Part shown: positions 63,975-64,000 of the stretch, piece after piece
Layout: each line of letters opens with the position of its first letter
How positions within the stretch are numbered: position 1 is the first letter of the stretch
Origin: Halomontanus rarus
GTDB taxonomy: Archaea > Halobacteriota > Halobacteria > Halobacteriales > Natrialbaceae
Direction: 5' to 3' (one strand)
Assembly: GCF_029338335.1 (NCBI RefSeq)
Contig: NZ_CP119800.1
DNA: 64,000 nucleotides
Made by a program: the position numbers and the translations under genes
The notes under the pieces: model-generated
What the model saw: only the letters and a program-made list of their open reading frames with translations
Database searches by the model: none
Told to the model about the DNA's origin: nothing

Positions 63975-64000
63975 AGTAACACTGTTCACACTGTGTACAC
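63975..64000. repeat. 9-bp phased repeat running off the window
   Basis: agtaacact, gttcacact, gtgtacac; further copies may follow outside the window. Confidence 0.65.

Larger units (their letters stand above)
63176..64000. other. Intergenic region with phased 9-bp repeats, continuing past the window
   Basis: 825 nt without a credible gene. AT-rich patches (63465-63515) resemble promoters. From 63571 on there are five clusters of the 9-bp repeat listed below. The region continues past the end, so a gene it controls may lie outside. Confidence 0.55.

Noticed and set aside
63960..63979. Possible ORB at the end of the window
   Set aside because: Shares TTTCCAGT with ORBs but lacks the CACACCGGG half and the GTGAA end.
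63571..64000. 9-bp repeats as a CRISPR array
   Set aside because: Units are far too short, there are no unique spacers of constant length, and no cas genes are present.
1..64000. Search by eye for tRNA, rRNA, intact insertion sequences or prophage
   Set aside because: No clover-leaf arms, transposase or phage structural gene recognised; a covariance-model scan would be needed to exclude a tRNA fully.

Overview
This window is haloarchaeal chromosomal DNA, most likely from a natrialbalean relative such as Natrinema, Haloterrigena or Natronorubrum. The signs are high GC content, very acidic proteins, archaeal TATA boxes close to start codons, twin-arginine lipoproteins, bacterio-opsin-activator (Bat) regulators, Orc1/Cdc6, proteasome genes and several haloarchaeal zinc-ribbon microproteins. 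The genus is an inference. I see no tRNA or rRNA gene, no intact insertion sequence, no prophage and no CRISPR array.

Layout. 0-10 kb: Mg transporter (mgtE), cobalamin adenosyltransferase, a universal stress protein, an ABC exporter pair, an MFS transporter and cobyric acid synthase. 9.5-17 kb: regulators (winged helix, Bat-type, ribbon-helix-helix), a zinc microprotein, a flavin split-barrel protein and an MTH865-like protein. 17-21 kb: a lone histidine ammonia-lyase, a matrixin-like metalloprotease and a winged-helix regulator. 21.6-24.3 kb: otsB/otsA for trehalose. 24.5-27.7 kb: an M24 peptidase and an adjacent proteasome beta/alpha pair. 27.7-32.2 kb: a winged-helix/zinc regulator, orc1/cdc6 and a replication origin. 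32.8-36.7 kb: a redox module (iron-transport-like lipoprotein, SCO1, TlpA-like thioredoxin, CcdA). 37.4-42 kb: two Bat-family regulators. 43-50.3 kb: glmS, glmU and glmM, the full route to UDP-GlcNAc, interleaved with Lrp, HalOD1, DUF1328 and zinc microproteins. 50.7-53 kb: PadR- and MarR-like regulators and a MATE exporter. 53.3-60 kb: a lipoprotein, a strongly structured intergenic segment, a FemAB-like transferase with a phosphodiesterase-type protein, and a NodB-like protein lacking the usual catalytic signature. 60-63.2 kb: a HerA-like ATPase and an HNH-like zinc protein. The last 450 bp hold several clusters of a 9-bp phased repeat.

The clearest larger structure is the origin at about 30.74-31.90 kb. 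A 20-bp origin recognition box (ORB), consensus CACACCGGGTTTCCGGTGAA, occurs eight times there, mostly in opposite orientations on either side of an AT-rich core next to orc1/cdc6. Four more ORBs lie outside the origin: an exact consensus copy inside the hutH coding sequence (18290), one upstream of the proteasome pair (25935) and two upstream of a Bat-type regulator (36817, 36893). They could be Orc1/Cdc6 titration or regulatory sites. The proteasome pair also has a perfect 20-bp palindrome over its likely TATA box. Many enzymes carry in-frame, low-complexity, hexamer-like linkers that seem to have expanded in place.
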